DNA of 64,000 bases. Source: Symsagittifera roscoffensis. Lineage: Eukaryota > Xenacoelomorpha > Acoela > Convolutidae. This document shows, piece after piece, positions 32,090 through 44,498 of this stretch. The first letter of the stretch is position 1. Each line of letters opens with the position of its first letter. The stretch lies in the NCBI RefSeq assembly GCF_963678635.1, contig NC_087062.1:41990395-42054394 (forward strand), written 5' to 3'. The notes under the pieces were generated by a model that searched no databases, was not told the origin of the DNA, and saw nothing but the letters and a program-made list of their open reading frames with translations. Both the position numbers and the translations under genes were made by a program.

Positions 32090-33720
32090 TGATGTTTCGA
32101 ATTATCTGTGGTGACCCGACAAGCATAAAAACATCATTAACTTAGCCGAAGAGTGCATAAGCTGCACTAGATGTGGTAAGAGTACTAAATTGGTCATTCC
32201 GAAAAGTTCCACTAAACATCTACCGCTGCTCATGCTCATGGGCCAAGAAGTGCATTTGGACTAAGCTGGACCCCTAGAAGACCACAAAGAAAAAAATATT
32301 TTTGCTGGTAGTAGTCAATTGATATTCAAAATTTCCATCGGTAAAGGTTACAAAGCCTACGGGGTAAAACCTTCATAACATTTTACGCTCCTATATTGAC
32401 ATACACGAAAAACCGGAATAAAAAACAAACAGACAAGTTTTCTGGATTAAAAGAAAAGCCATTGAGAAAATTTTGCGCTAAACACAACATTGAACAAAAA
32501 AATTTTCCGGTGGTTGCTCAACGTGGCTACGGATGAGTTGAAAGGACCATAAAAATGATTAAAAGAGCACTCGTTGTTGTGTTACTGGATGAAAAAGTAA
32601 CGTCAATTAAACTACGTCATAGCACGTTCTTACGCGACCTTAGATGCACAAAACAAAATTATTCAACAATTAACTTTTGAGGCGCATTTCGGCCGCCTAC
32701 CAAAAAATGAACTAAAATCATAAAAGATAAGTTTGCCACAACTAAAGCTCTCTCCAAACTTCTGCGAAAGGACGAATCTTGAAAAAGCGGAATAGCATTA
32801 ACGAGGCCGCTAAAATGTAAAATGATATCGAATACGCCAACAACTGTCAAGACAGCAGCGGGATCTGTAAATCAGAAGAGTGACATAGCTAAAGCAAAAA
32901 CTTCTAGTTAAAAAGTTAACAACGTCTGGATTAAAAGATGGATAAAGAGACAAATTCAGAAGTCATCAAGAAGAAACCAAACAAAAAAATAAGCGCTCAA
33001 TTTTTGAGCCTCCTCCGGACAGCGACTCGAAATCGAAAAAAAAACTTTTGTTCAGGAGGCCCAAAAAAACAAAGCTGCAGAGGCAGCAATCGCAAAAAGC
33101 CCATTAAAAAAGAGACAGTAACCGCAAAAAGCGACCGAAATTCAGATATTAAATCAGATAAAACTCAATGAACCAAGCAGTTCCATGCCCAAAAAATTAA
33201 ACCGGTACCAAAAACTGAAAACTGAAAAGGATCGATACATCACCAAAAATTATTTTCAACGCATTCCAAAGTCAGAACATGGCCCCCAAAGAGTGGGAGA
33301 AATTAGCGGATCAAGTTCTGACCCGATGGGTTCAAAAGGCCTTGAAGAAACTCTTCGGGCAAAAGACGCATCGGAGGCATTGAACGTTATGTGACTAGAT
33401 ACTCCACCCGGATTTTCAGACGATTCTAGTATAGAAGAAATAACGGGCTCAAAAATGCGACGAAGCGGCCGCACGAACAAAATCAGGGAGTGAATTGACT
33501 CGGCGATCCGATAAAACACTCCGCCAAAAGATTTTGTACAGATGCGGAGATTGCCGATCTAAATAAAGCAGCGCTGGAGGCGTTTTGTCTTAAGCTAGCA
33601 AACTTCGAAACGCAAACGGATAAGCCAACGGAGACCCGATTAGAATTATAGAAAAACATTTGTTTTGTCAAGAACTGGGATATGCAGCCCTTGACGTGAC
33701 TAAAACTTGGGATGCCGCGT
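32090..33720 (+). pseudogene. Integrase of the 6.3-kb gypsy element
   Basis: Decayed integrase: a zinc-finger remnant EECISCTRCGKSTK (near 32150), a catalytic-core start with LDxAGPLEDH (near 32260), and TFEAHFGRLPKNELK (near 32680), which is the usual post-core block of this type of integrase. Two Lys-rich open pieces (32938-33171 and 33185-33394) may be the basic C-terminal tail. Confidence 0.65.
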
Positions 33721-33850
33721 GGAAAGTACCGTTGGACATGGACTAATACCTAACAGAAAATCTTTTTTTCCACATGTTGCAAAACTGAGTATTACAACTT
33801 TATTCTATTATTAAAAATTACACATAATTGATAAAATTTTATTTGCTTTC

Positions 33851-33857
33851 AGGGGAA
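33851..33857 (+). other. Polypurine tract
   Basis: AGGGGAA directly precedes the 3' LTR, the position of the plus-strand primer. Confidence 0.8.
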
Positions 33858-34208
33858 TGTGTTACTGCCGTTGCAGTAACCTTGATGCTATTTATAATAT
33901 TCAACTGTTGTGGTACTGCAGTTGCAGTAACCATGATGCTATCTATACTTTTCTATTGTTGTGGTAATGCAGTTGCAGTATCCTTGATGATATCTATACT
34001 TTTCTGTTGTTAATCTTTATTGACAAGTTCAAATATGCCGATCTGAACTAGTCAGACTGCTAGATCAGTCCGCCATACCTCGTATGGAACTAGGCCAGTA
34101 GATCTGAGCTTGAAAAAGAAAGACTTAAGAACAACGTTTTAAGTTTTACCATTGAAATTCTGATTACTTTTACAACCTAAGTTATTAGAAGTTTCGTTGG
34201 TTATCAAA
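33858..34208 (+). repeat. 3' LTR of the 6.3-kb gypsy element
   Basis: Begins TGTGTTACTGCCG and ends ATCAAA, so the terminal inverted repeat seen in the 5' LTR is eroded here. Contains three 51-bp units (about 33858-34013), each with GCAGTTGCAGTA and a CCTTGATGCTATCTATA-like core. The unit is a multiple of three, so it also produces a spurious 17-residue protein repeat. Confidence 0.95.
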
Positions 34209-34213
34209 TGGGT

Positions 34214-35390
34214 GTAGAAGACTAAAAAAACTGCAAAGTTTCTTAAAACATCTCAAGGCTTTTGTTCAAAAAGGTGTTCAAACGGGCCCTCACTTTAAAG
34301 ATCTCACTAAAAACTGCATGATCATCTTCCTACTTCAGAAATAACAAAGTTGAAAAGTTTTCTACCGAAGTTTTTAAAGATAATTGCTAACTTTGGATTG
34401 CAATCTGGTTTTCTTCGACTGAAATTTGGTTCAATTGGGTTCTTTGTAATCTTATATGAGAGCTCGGAAAATCAGTTTGGTCGACCTAAAAAAAGGTCGA
34501 TAAAATTTCGAACATTTTTGAAAACCCGCCATCCATCAAAAAAACCCTTGATCCGACTTTGGACACATAAGTTTGTCTAACTGGACTCTTATCCAATTTC
34601 CCATCCACCCTTTCCCTCGGAAAACACCCAAAAAAATGAAAAACTGTGCAAAAGTTGCTCATACGGCATTTTGTTTTGCATGTAAGAAACGTAACAATTT
34701 CACCTATTCACACTGACACGCTTTGATGCTTTTTATTAACAAGAAAAGTAATATTTAATAGACTTTTGTATCTTGAATTTCAGAAAAAGGGGGAACTGGA
34801 AAAGAGCTTTTAACTGCGCTGAGATTTGGCAAAACAATAATTTTTCCCTATTTTTAACAGGAAACAAAAATTTATCAGTTCATCATTAATCCTCATTTTC
34901 CCGAGAAAAATTAGGAAGAGCTAAAATCTGGAGAAAATCTGCGAAACGGATTTATGCAGATCTTTTTTTGATCTCAAAACAACTTCACTGGAATAAAACT
35001 GAATGTGTTGGGCTAAATTGTGAAAAATCGTGAAAAATGTGACAACTGTGAAAAATTGGGCTTAATTTTTTTGTAACATCGATAATGAGTAAAATTCTGT
35101 AAAAAGGCGTACTCCGGGGCCCCTACCCGCTTGCAAAGCCAAACAAAATAGCTGTTAACTCAGTTTTATACAATCGAAATTGATCGAATTAATATTTCAA
35201 AACAATCACAACGAAGAACATGCAACATACTTGAACAGCTGTAAACGTTTTTTAGACGAGGATTGTGTATCCTAAACAATTTGATGCTGATATTAACATA
35301 CAGGTGGTCAATATGCACTTACATACCACTGAATTTATTTTTCAGTTCGAGCTGAATATTTTAACGTACACAACCAAAAGTTTATTTATG
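34214..35390. other. Non-coding interval
   Basis: No gene is recognised. A segment near 34440-34530 (GAGAGCTCGGAAAATCAGTTTGG and a following pair of GGTCGA/GTCGACC motifs) recurs near 49730-49790, so it belongs to a dispersed repeat family. Confidence 0.5.
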
Positions 35391-35391
35391 A

Positions 35392-36390
35392 TCGAAAGGA
35401 ATAAGAGTAATTTAGGTTTTAGAGAACACCGCAAGTAAAGCGATGGTGAAGTGGCTAAATCCCTCCCTGTCATCGTATGTTTGGGATACTTTATGATCTG
35501 CACTGGTTGCTTGTGATTGAGGCAGTGGTTCGCAATCCAGCAATGTAACCAAAAACTACATAGGTCACACACAGGCGCACAACAGTAATTCTTTGGAAAG
35601 ATTTGTAGAGCTCGTTTGTTGATTCAGACGCCTATTCAGATTCGGTTTTCTCATGTTTTATTTTTGATCACGCTCATTCTTTCTTTTAGGTCGATTGAAT
35701 TTTAAAACCTGACTTCAAACTTATTTATTTGCTAAATGAAAAGAAATGTATTTTTTTTGGGCGCGAAAACCATGACTTGAAATCTGAATGAACAAAATTT
35801 TTAACCGATGCTTGTAATTTTTAAATTTGCCGTCGGAATGAAAAAATCACCTATCGATCCTTTCTCCCAACTTAAATTTCATACAATTATTATAAAAAAA
35901 TTGATTTTCCAAGATTAAATGCCATCCAGCATTAACTTAAAATTTGTTCAACTTTTCAGGTAAAAAAAGCCATGTTTTTTGTTTACTCAATTTTTGGTTT
36001 TCTCAAATTCACTGAAACTTTTTCAACTTTTTGTTGTGCAATCGAAGTTCCGTCGTTTTCTAGCTTACTTGGTTTTTCAAGAAGTGTGATGATAACAATT
36101 ATGTATTAAACATTCCGGTTGGTTTTCAAGCTATAAAGCAATTGCTAAATGTGATGCTTATTAAATTATTAAGGCCTATCAATTCTGGCATCCCGTATAT
36201 CTTACTCTGTTAGACCAGATCAATGGAATGAGAAAAGATGTCTAGGAGCAACTAGACTGGTACCAGATGTCAATTCGACCCAGAGCTGATTACAGAGATT
36301 GTTGCAGCTCGTTTTCTTGCTATAATTTCAATTGTAGTTCTAGAGAAGCCAGCGATAGAAAAGTTTGAGGCAAGTAGCACTAGTAAGTTT
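35392..36390. repeat. Unknown 1.2-kb-class repeat, copy 1 (truncated)
   Basis: 35392-35640 matches 38033-38290 almost exactly (for example AGAACACCGCAAGTAAAGCG). 35650-36390 matches 38350-39100 and 39650-40330. Copy 1 lacks about 80 bp present in copy 2 and lacks the second half of the unit. On the - strand a frame ending IAGLRTTASITSNQCRS-stop is kept in both copies. On the + strand a frame with VAARFLA-I-IVVLEKP is kept in all three. Confidence 0.85.
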
Positions 36391-36767
36391 TTCTGCTTAA
36401 AAACTTTTTTAAAAGACAATTGAAATATTTACTTCCTGATTGTAATAAATGTGTAGTAAACTATTGTTTTGCTACTAGGGAAAAAAGTTCCGATCAGAAT
36501 TATCTTTCTTGACAAAAAAAGAAAGTAAATATTTGAGAAAGTAAGTTTTGAGAATTTTTTTCAAAAAATTTTGTTTTTCGAGATTTAGTTTCAAAGTTTT
36601 TTTTGATAAAGTTTGGTATGGAAGAAGCAGTAATTAAAATCGTTTTTTTTTCAAAGTTACTAACAGACTGAAAAGCTTATAAAAATGTTTTCCTTCTTAA
36701 AAAATGAGGCCTCATTTGCTCCTGGCTCATTTTGTTACTCGCTATTATTTGACCTAAAGATTTCAAG

Positions 36768-37960
36768 TGAAGGATGAGTAACCAAAGTTTTTCACTGTTT
36801 ATCCTAATTTTAATGATGAGTTTTCGAATAGAAATTTAAGCTAAACCAGGGTCTTTTGCGAAGGTTTGAGAGTGAATTGACGTTTGAGGTCGCAAGACAC
36901 TTAAGATTAGGAGGTGGAGTTGAAGTCTAAATAATCCTGAAAAGCTTTGCTGATCTGGATTCGAAATAAAATTAAGGTAAAAGCCTTTAAAGTTTAAAAT
37001 GTATTGCTAAAAATAAACCTTGATAGAAAATTTACTGAAATAATTTAAATCATTGATGAAAAATTGATTCAGGATCCAAGAAGAAGTTCTTGATGATCTT
37101 GTTTTGTAATTAGGCCAGTTGTTTAAAAATCTCGGTTAACTTAGCTTGCAAAGAACATTAACAGAAATGATCTCTAGAAGCAAGAGCCATCAATTATTTA
37201 TTTTATTTAATGATTTTAATGAGTTTTCACTATTTTTTGTATTTTTGTATTTTTTATTGAATTTATATTTCAAAACAAAAATGTTTAAAAAAGTTACTGC
37301 ATATTTAAAATTCTGAAGTAGATATAGTTTTGTCGACAAATTGATTATAAAAATGTTAATTATTGGTAGTAATAAGAATGAGAGGCTGATTTAGTCAATT
37401 CTGCAGCTCTAATTATGGCAGTTTGTATAGTATTTTAGAAACGTTTACTGCACATATAGTACAGAAATTTAGTAATCGTCGTCTTTTGCTTTTTTCACTT
37501 TGCAATGCAGGTATTCGGTGTTTTGTCTCTGTTGTTATCTGGTTTTGTCTCTGGTATTGGTTTGGCTTGATTAGACTTATTGAGAGGTGGTAACAGGCTA
37601 GATCTTTTTGGATTTTTTTGACTTTCTTTTTAATTTTCTTTAAATCTAGATTTTTCTAAATCTATTTTAGTACTGGTCTGCTTGAGACTTCTTTGGTCGC
37701 GCCGGATGAGTTTTGGTCCGGATGACCTCCTCATAGAATATTTTTGGATAGAATACACTGTCTGTTTTTCATGCTCTCTTATTTTCGACCGGTTAGATTC
37801 GTGCAACTTTTTAGTCTAAAACCGATGTTAACCTTACTCTTATATTTCGTAGTCTCAAAAATACTAGTAGATAATGGTTCACGATTGGTTAGTTCTGTTT
37901 ATTTTGCAGCGGTAATTATGAAATGAAAAATTGAATATAAAATAATTGTTTTGAACTGGT
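36768..37960 (-). mobile_element. Fragment C of the giant gypsy element: leader and 5' LTR
   Basis: 36768-36960 matches the leader of copy B near 22031-22220 (AAGTGAAGGATGAGTAACC). 37690-37905 matches the LTR of copy B (TCTTATTTTCGACCGGTTAGA, then TTCGTGCAACTT). Orientation is the same as copy B. Divergence is greater than between copies A and B. The coding part is absent, so this is a truncated or deleted third insertion. Confidence 0.8.
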
Positions 37961-38032
37961 ATCATTAATTCAGTTTTCATTTTGAGCTGTTTATTTTAAC
38001 ATTTAAAAAAATGATTTCAGACTGAATGGAAA

Positions 38033-39622
38033 AATAGTAATTTAGGTTTTAGAGAACACCGCAAGTAAAGCGATGGTGAAGTGGCTAAATCCCTCCCTGT
38101 CATCGTATGTTTGGGATACTTTATGATCTGCACTGGTTGCTTGTGATTGAGGCAGTGATTCGCAATCCAGCAATAGCACCAAAAACTACATAGGTCCCAC
38201 ACAGGCGCACAACAGTAATTCTCTGGAAAAATTTGAAGAGCTCGTTTGTTGATTCTTTCCTTCGTCTGTGAAGGCATCCTGTTTCTAGTTTTTCAAGATC
38301 TTCATAGGTCTTATCAATTTCCAATCAAAAAAATGTGACGCCTAGTCAGGTTGTGCGGTTTTCTCATGTTTTGTTTTTGATCACGCTCATTCTTTGTTTT
38401 TGGTGGTTTGAATTTTTAAACATCACTTCAAACCTATTTATTTGCTAAATGAAAAGAAATGTTTTTTTTTTGTGTGCAAAAACCATGACTTGAAATCTGA
38501 TTGAACAAAATTTTTAAACGAGGCTTGTAATTTTTAAATTTGCCGACAGAATGAGAAAATCACCTATCGATCCTTTCTCCCAACTTAAATTTCTTACAAT
38601 TATTACCAAAAAAAAAATTGATTTTCCGAGATTAAATGCCAGCCAGCATTAACTTAAAATTCGTTCAACATTTCAGATAAAAAGCCATGCTTTTTGTTCA
38701 TTCCATTTTCGTTTTTCTTAAAACATTGAAACTTTTTCAACTTTTTGTTGAGCAATCGAAGTTTCGTCGTTTTCTAGCTTAACTGGTATTTCAAGAAATT
38801 TGATGATAACAATTATGTTTTAAACATTCCGGTTGGTTTTCAAGTTATCAAACAATTGCTAGATGTGATGCTATGTCAATTTTTTTGAGGCCTATCATTT
38901 ATGGCATCCCGTCTAGCTTACTCTATCAAGCCAGATTAATGGAATGAGAAAAGATGTCTAGGAGCAACTAAAGTGGAACCAGATGTCAATTCGACCCAAC
39001 GCTGGTTAACGGGTTTGTTGCAGCTCGTTTTCTTGCGCTAATTGCAATTGTAGTTCTAGAGAAGCCAGAGCTAGAAAGAGTTGAGGCAAGTAGCATTCCA
39101 TCAGAGTTTAATTGGTGTAGTACAAGCGAATCAAATACTAAAATCCGTTGCCCTATTCTCTGCTGGCCACGGAACAACGAGTAAACCCGGTTGTTTCGCA
39201 GTTGTCTGAATGTTACGACTACTGTATTTTTTATCAAATTGTGAAAAAAAAAATTTGTTCCGTTTTCTTGGCTCTTGAGTGGGATTTGATTTTTAACAAC
39301 GTCAAAAATCAACTAGAAAATTGGACACGAGATAATCAGATATGTTTTATTTAAACTCTCTGAAACGCTGATTTCTAAGTCTTTATTGTCCTGTGTTTCG
39401 AAGAAGTCGAGATAACAGCAGTCAAGTCCCGACTAATCATCACCTTTTTTGACATCTTACCTTCTTTGCTCGATAATTCTTTTGATAAATTTCATATCAT
39501 CAATAGCCTCGAGGGTATTGAGGTCTTAGATTCAAACTGAAGGCGAAAAGGTTTGAGCCCGGTTTTTTGTAGTAGTTCAATTGAAGTAGCAGTATCATAT
39601 CTACTTTTTGGAGATACGAGGC
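38033..39622. repeat. Unknown 1.2-kb-class repeat, copy 2
   Basis: From 38402 this copy is tandem with copy 3 at a period of about 1.24 kb. It also contains the left segment shared with copy 1. It has no recognised transposase or RT. The - strand ORF at 38986-39312 (LVFDSLVLHQLN, SSSGFSRTTIAI, ARKRAATNPL) has a counterpart in copy 3 but is probably the antisense of the conserved + strand frame. Confidence 0.85.
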
Positions 39623-39644
39623 AAAGTATCTGGTTTTTGTTTTT

Positions 39645-40860
39645 GGTGGTTTGAATTTTTAAACATCACTTCAAACTTATTTAATTGCTAAATGAAAAGA
39701 AATGTTTTTTTTTGGGGCGACAACCATGACTTCAAATCTGAAAGAACAAAATTTATAACCGATGATTGTAATTTTTAAATTTGCCGTCGGAAAGAAAAAA
39801 TCACCCATCGATCCTTTCTCCCAGCTTTAACTTCTTACAATTATTACCAAAACAAAAAATTAATTTTCCGAGATTAAATGCCAGCCAGCATTAACTTAAA
39901 ATTCGTTCAACATTTCAGATAAAAAAGCCATGTTTTTTGTTCATTCAATTTTCGGTTTTCTTAAAACCTTGAAACTTTTTCACATTTTTGTTGTGCAATC
40001 GAAGTTCCGTCGTTTTCTAGCTTAACTGGTATTTCAAGAAGTTTGATGATAACAATTATGTATTAAACATTCCGGTTGGTTTTCAAGTTATCAAGCAGTT
40101 GCTAGATGTGATGCTATGTCAATTTTATTGAGGCCTATCATTTATGGCATCCCGTCTAGCTTACTTTATCGAGCCAGATTAAGGGAATGAGAAAAGATGT
40201 CTAGGAGCAACTAAACTGGAATCAGATGTCAATTCGACACAACGCTGATTAACGGGTTTCTTGCAGCTCGTTTTCTTGCTCTAATTGCAATTGTAGTTCT
40301 AGAGAAGCCAGAGCTAGAAAAGTTTGAGGCAGGTAACATTTCATCAGCGTTTGATTGGTGTAGTACAAGCGAATCAAATACTAAAATCCGTTGCCCTATT
40401 CTCTCTGGCCACGGAAAAACGAGTAAACCCGGTTGTTTCGAAGTTATCGGAATGCTACGACTACTGGATTTTTCATCAAATTGTGAAAAAAAATTGTTCC
40501 GTTTTTTTTTGGTTCTTGAGTGGGATTTGATTTTAAACAATATCAAAAATCAATATGAAAATCGGACACGAGATAATCAGATATTTTTATCTAGACACTC
40601 GAAAACGCTGATTTCTAAGTCTTTATTGTTTCGAAGAAGTCGAGATAACAGCAGTCAAGTTCCGACTAATCATGACCTTTTTTGACATCTTACGTTCTTT
40701 GCTCGATAATTTTTTTTGCGAAATTTCATATCATCAATAGCCTCGGTGGTATTGAGGTCTTAGATTGAAACTGAAGGCAAAAAGGTTTGAGCCCGTTTTT
40801 TTGTAGTAGTTCAATTGAAGTAGCAGTCTCATATCTACTTTTTGGAGATACGAGGCTAAA
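39645..40860. repeat. Unknown 1.2-kb-class repeat, copy 3
   Basis: Tandem to copy 2 and alignable over its whole length (for example GTGTAGTACAAGCGAATCAA and TACTTTTTGGAGATACGAGG) with small indels outside the conserved frame. It ends near the GAGGC after GAGATAC. What the unit encodes, if anything, is not recognised. Confidence 0.85.
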
Positions 40861-41868
40861 TTTCACCGCTGGTCTTGTTAAAGTACCTTGTAGTGTTTTA
40901 AACCTACACGAGCGCCATCCAAGCCGATAAAAATTCTAGCTTTCGACTTAGTGGCCAAATGCTTCATGGTCTAAATTCCCAAAACATCCACATAATGTCA
41001 TCTTTTTTGAGTGTTTTAATGGTTTGCGTTCGTTCAGTCTTTTTGATGAGAATTGGAGCGTACTTTTTAGTAGAGGCCTCTAGAAGTGGTCAAGTCTACC
41101 TTTTTCAATCGCTTCCAGGATTTGTTGGAACGTTTATTAGTTTATGCTTTATAGTGGTTTGGTGTCAGTAGGAGGTCATCTTCAATTTCACTAGTGACGT
41201 GCGTTAGAGGTTGTGAGCTGTGGACTGCGTCAGTCTCAGCTACAATGGTAGCAAATAGATCTCTTGATTGTCAATCAGAACCGAGATTTAGTAGGAACGC
41301 GTGTTTTACTGTTTTATCGTTGAAAGGCTTCGCTCTTAAAAGTGGAGGGCAGACGGAAGATTAGGGGTCCATGCGACAATGTGGATTTGCAGCGTTTCAA
41401 TCAGCGTGGTTTCATTGAAGTTAATTGATTCTGAGGCTTTTTTACTAGCAGTCGCTGACGAAGTGAGTCGCGTTGTCAGAGATTAAAAGCTTAGCTGTGA
41501 CTCTCCTAACAAGGAAGTGCCGCATTGCCGTAGTTGCGAACGTACTCAGTGCTGTGATGCAAACAATTCATCATCACACACAATCTAAACTCGATCATCA
41601 TGAACACAATTGGTTCCATTACTTTTAGGTTTATTGGATGCTTTGTTGCTTGTGGAAGCTTGTTAGGCCTTTGAGTTCAACACTCCGCGTAGCGCTGCCT
41701 GCGTGCTGGATTTAATTGAACTGGTATGCCTTTCCAATGCTTTCTGTTGCATTAGGTAAGTTTTTCACCGACTCTTTTTTGCTTAGTAACTTTTCAATTT
41801 ATACTGGATGCAATCCAGGACAAAAAGGTTGTGCTATCTGTCCAACAGCGAATGGACTGCGGTTTCGT

Positions 41869-42120
41869 TCACATTCCATCAGTAACGACCTCAAATAACC
41901 GTGCACCAAAAAGGGCGGCTTGTAACTTCTTTATTGGAATGTTTTCTTGGTTCAGTGGTGCTACCGTTGTTATACCAATCAAAAAAGACGCGTGTATTTC
42001 AGAGCTGTTTGCAGTTTTGAAGTAGATATACGTCACCATTGCATCTTGCGACGTGTTGTAGAACACTTGAAGCTGTAACTCACTAATTGACATGCTGTGG
42101 TCCATGTAAGCGCAGCAGCC
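41869..42120 (-). pseudogene. BEL/Pao RNase H segment
   Basis: ELQLQVFYNTSQDAMVTYIY has the form of the BEL/Pao ELHVFxDAS block, with Asn at the Asp position. TVAPLNQENIPIKKLQAALFGARL follows, which corresponds to the RVAPLK-TIPRLELxAA block of this superfamily. The RLE of the motif reads KKL, so the second catalytic residue is also lost. Confidence 0.8.
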
Positions 42121-42429
42121 TCATAGATAGGATAAGTTTGCATTGGTTTTTCCTTTGTCGTTTGTTGGAACGAAGTCACAGGGCACGGGTTCGTCCCAGG
42201 AAAAACCATATTTCTACAGGTTTTGTAGAAGAGTTCTATAACTTGTGACAAACGGCGCTAGGAAACTAAAGTGGTTAAAAACCATTTTGGCTGCAGAGAG
42301 GACTGTTTGGAGTGTAGACGTTGTAGTGTTTTATAATTTCGTTGTTGATTGCACCAATAGCGTATCTACAGTTGTGTCCTATTTAATGCGTAGATTACTG
42401 CAGCAAAATTAGATTTTTTACCTCCATCA

Positions 42430-42560
42430 TTGGAGTAGATCATCTCATGACTGTTAGATACGAACATATTTAAGTGGAATCCTCCTGTCTTAATGACAAT
42501 TTTATTTCTATGGTGGAGTCTCCAGCTTCGTTTGTTGTGTTGAATGAATGAACAAATACT
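42430..42560 (-). pseudogene. BEL/Pao RT C-terminal segment
   Basis: KTGGFHLNMFVSNSHEM on the - strand fits the GGF-L-K-xSN block that closes BEL/Pao RT. The preceding region, where the catalytic VDD should stand, is too decayed to read. Confidence 0.7.
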
Positions 42561-43099
42561 TCCATGCTGAGCAATATTGAAATGGGTTACGCATTAACCG
42601 GAGGCTGTTTGATGAAATGCAAAAAAGCATCGGATGGGGAGCATTTTTCACTAAAAACAGGTCTCCTGTATTGGTATTGTTTTAAACCATTATTGTAGAG
42701 CGAAGAAAGCGAAGCACGTTTAGATCCTTTTCATTTATGCCTGTTTGAATTGACATGTTTTATAATCCGCCAACACGGGCACAAGTTTTTCACGTAATCG
42801 CACTAGAAACCCAGCAAAATCTCGAGCTACCTATTTGATAGTTCCTCAGTATGTTGTTCTGATGAGCGTTGAAATAGTTAACTTCAAAACTTTAAAAATT
42901 GAACTTCACCCAACACCTAATTCTTGCCCTATTAAATAATGAGTGAATGTTTCTGTAATTTTGAAATTTACAAAGTTTAGGTAGTAGAACTTTATGCACG
43001 GATGCATCCCACAACCTAGTGCCTCGTTCAAGCCCTTGAAGTCAGATTGAGTTCTGTTCGAGAGGAGTCAAAACATTTCCAAAAACTTGAAATAAATCA

Positions 43100-44070
43100 A
43101 ATTTTTGACTTTTCCGATGGTTGTAATGTTTTCTGTGAAACAAATTGGGCGCAACTGCTGGTTTAGTGGGCTAACCACAACCCATTTTACTCATGAAAAC
43201 CAAAACCTATGATATGGGTGGGTAGTTTTCCAGAAAAATCAAAAAGTTTCAAAAAACAGAAAAACGAGATTTTGAAATTTGAGAAATCCGAGAGCCATTA
43301 ACTTTGCGCGAAAAAAACTGATTGTAATCGTTAAGGCAGGGTAGCTTGTCATGACCCTTACTTTTGATTGAAATCAAATTTGCGAAAACGATCAAAAAAT
43401 CAAAAATTTGTCATTTCTGAGGGTCATAATTTTTGTGTCGAAAAACTTGGGCGAAACCTTTTTCGCAAGGGATCTTCCTGTTTGCAAGGGATCTTCACAA
43501 CCTGTTTTACTCATTTAGCCACAAATCTTGGATTTGAAGGGTTAATTTATGAGAAAAGTCAAAAAACGGTAAAAGAAATGAAAATTTGACTTTTTCGAGG
43601 GTCACAACTTCTTGTTTAATGAAATTAGAGCGTAACTTCGTAGTCGTAAATTAGGGGAGTAATACACAACCTGATATACTCAGTGAGTCTAAGATCTCAA
43701 GTTTGGGGAGGGTAGTTTTTGATAAAAGTCAAAAGGTTCTGAAAATACCCTCAAAAAATCGAAAGTTTGACTTTTTCGAGGCTCATAATTAAATGTTTTG
43801 AAAAATTTGATTAAAGTCTTTCATGCAAGGGTGCTTCTCACATTCCATTCTACCCATGGAGCTAAAAATCTCAGATTTGCGATGGTAGTTTCCCAAAAAA
43901 AACATATGCAAAAAACGGTAAGAAATCGAAAATTAGTTTTTTTCCGAGTGTCATAAGTTCTTGTGTGAACAAATTTGGGCGTAACCGTTTGCATTTCTCA
44001 AAATTTTTTTCTAACCAATAAATCAAGAATCCTAGTTTTGGAAGGCTATTTCAATTGAGATAAAAATCAA
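43100..44070. repeat. Tandem array with 140-180 bp unit
   Basis: About six diverged units. Each starts with a GACTTTTTCGAGGGTCATAA-like sequence (near 43107, 43272, 43412, 43590, 43768, 43935) and contains GGGCG-AAC, a CAAGGG-CTTC stretch, CCATTTTACTCATG-like and GGGTAGTTTTC-GAAAA parts. It lies inside the BEL/Pao remnant. Confidence 0.8.
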
Positions 44071-44498
44071 AAAACCCTTTTTCAGGTCAAAATTTTCCCT
44101 ATATATTTTTTCGAAGGCTGTAGAAAGTGGGGTTTTTGAGAAATGCTAAATTTTTTGAAAAAGTGAAAAAATTTCAAAAGTGTCCTAGGAAAAAAAGTTA
44201 AACAAAAAGCCCAATCTCAAAAATTTTTTCAAATACTTGTTTTTATCAAAGAAAAACTAGACGGCCAAACATGTTGTTTAGCAGGTATGGTCAGTTTCAA
44301 GGCGAGTATTCAACGAGACGCCTTTGAATGCCGAGGCAGCGTTGGATACCCTGTTTACCTTCTTTGGCTTGTTTGGATTACTCAGCGGGTTGATGTGAAA
44401 GATACCAAATTCATTTTGATTGAGGTTATTGATTGCAGTTGAGCTCTTGCTACCTCAAGTTTGTTGGGCATTTTTATTTGTTTTTCCAGAGGAGACTT

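Larger units (their letters stand above)
27896..34208 (+). mobile_element. Complete but decayed Ty3/gypsy retrotransposon (6.3 kb)
   Basis: LTRs of 293 and 351 bp are flanked by the target duplication TGGGT (27891-27895 and 34209-34213). The order PBS, gag with two zinc knuckles, protease, RT, RNase H, integrase, PPT is the Ty3/gypsy order. All genes contain stops or frameshifts. There is no room for env. It is unrelated to the giant element beyond the superfamily. Confidence 0.95.

Noticed and set aside
33828-34013. 61-codon protein of 17-residue repeats
   Set aside because: It is the 51-bp LTR repeat read in frame. There is no sign of translation.
38986-39312. 108-codon Ser/Arg-rich - strand ORF and its counterpart at 40229-40546
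   Set aside because: They lie antisense to a + strand frame that is kept in three copies, and the N-terminal halves do not match each other, so the antisense reading is probably a shadow.
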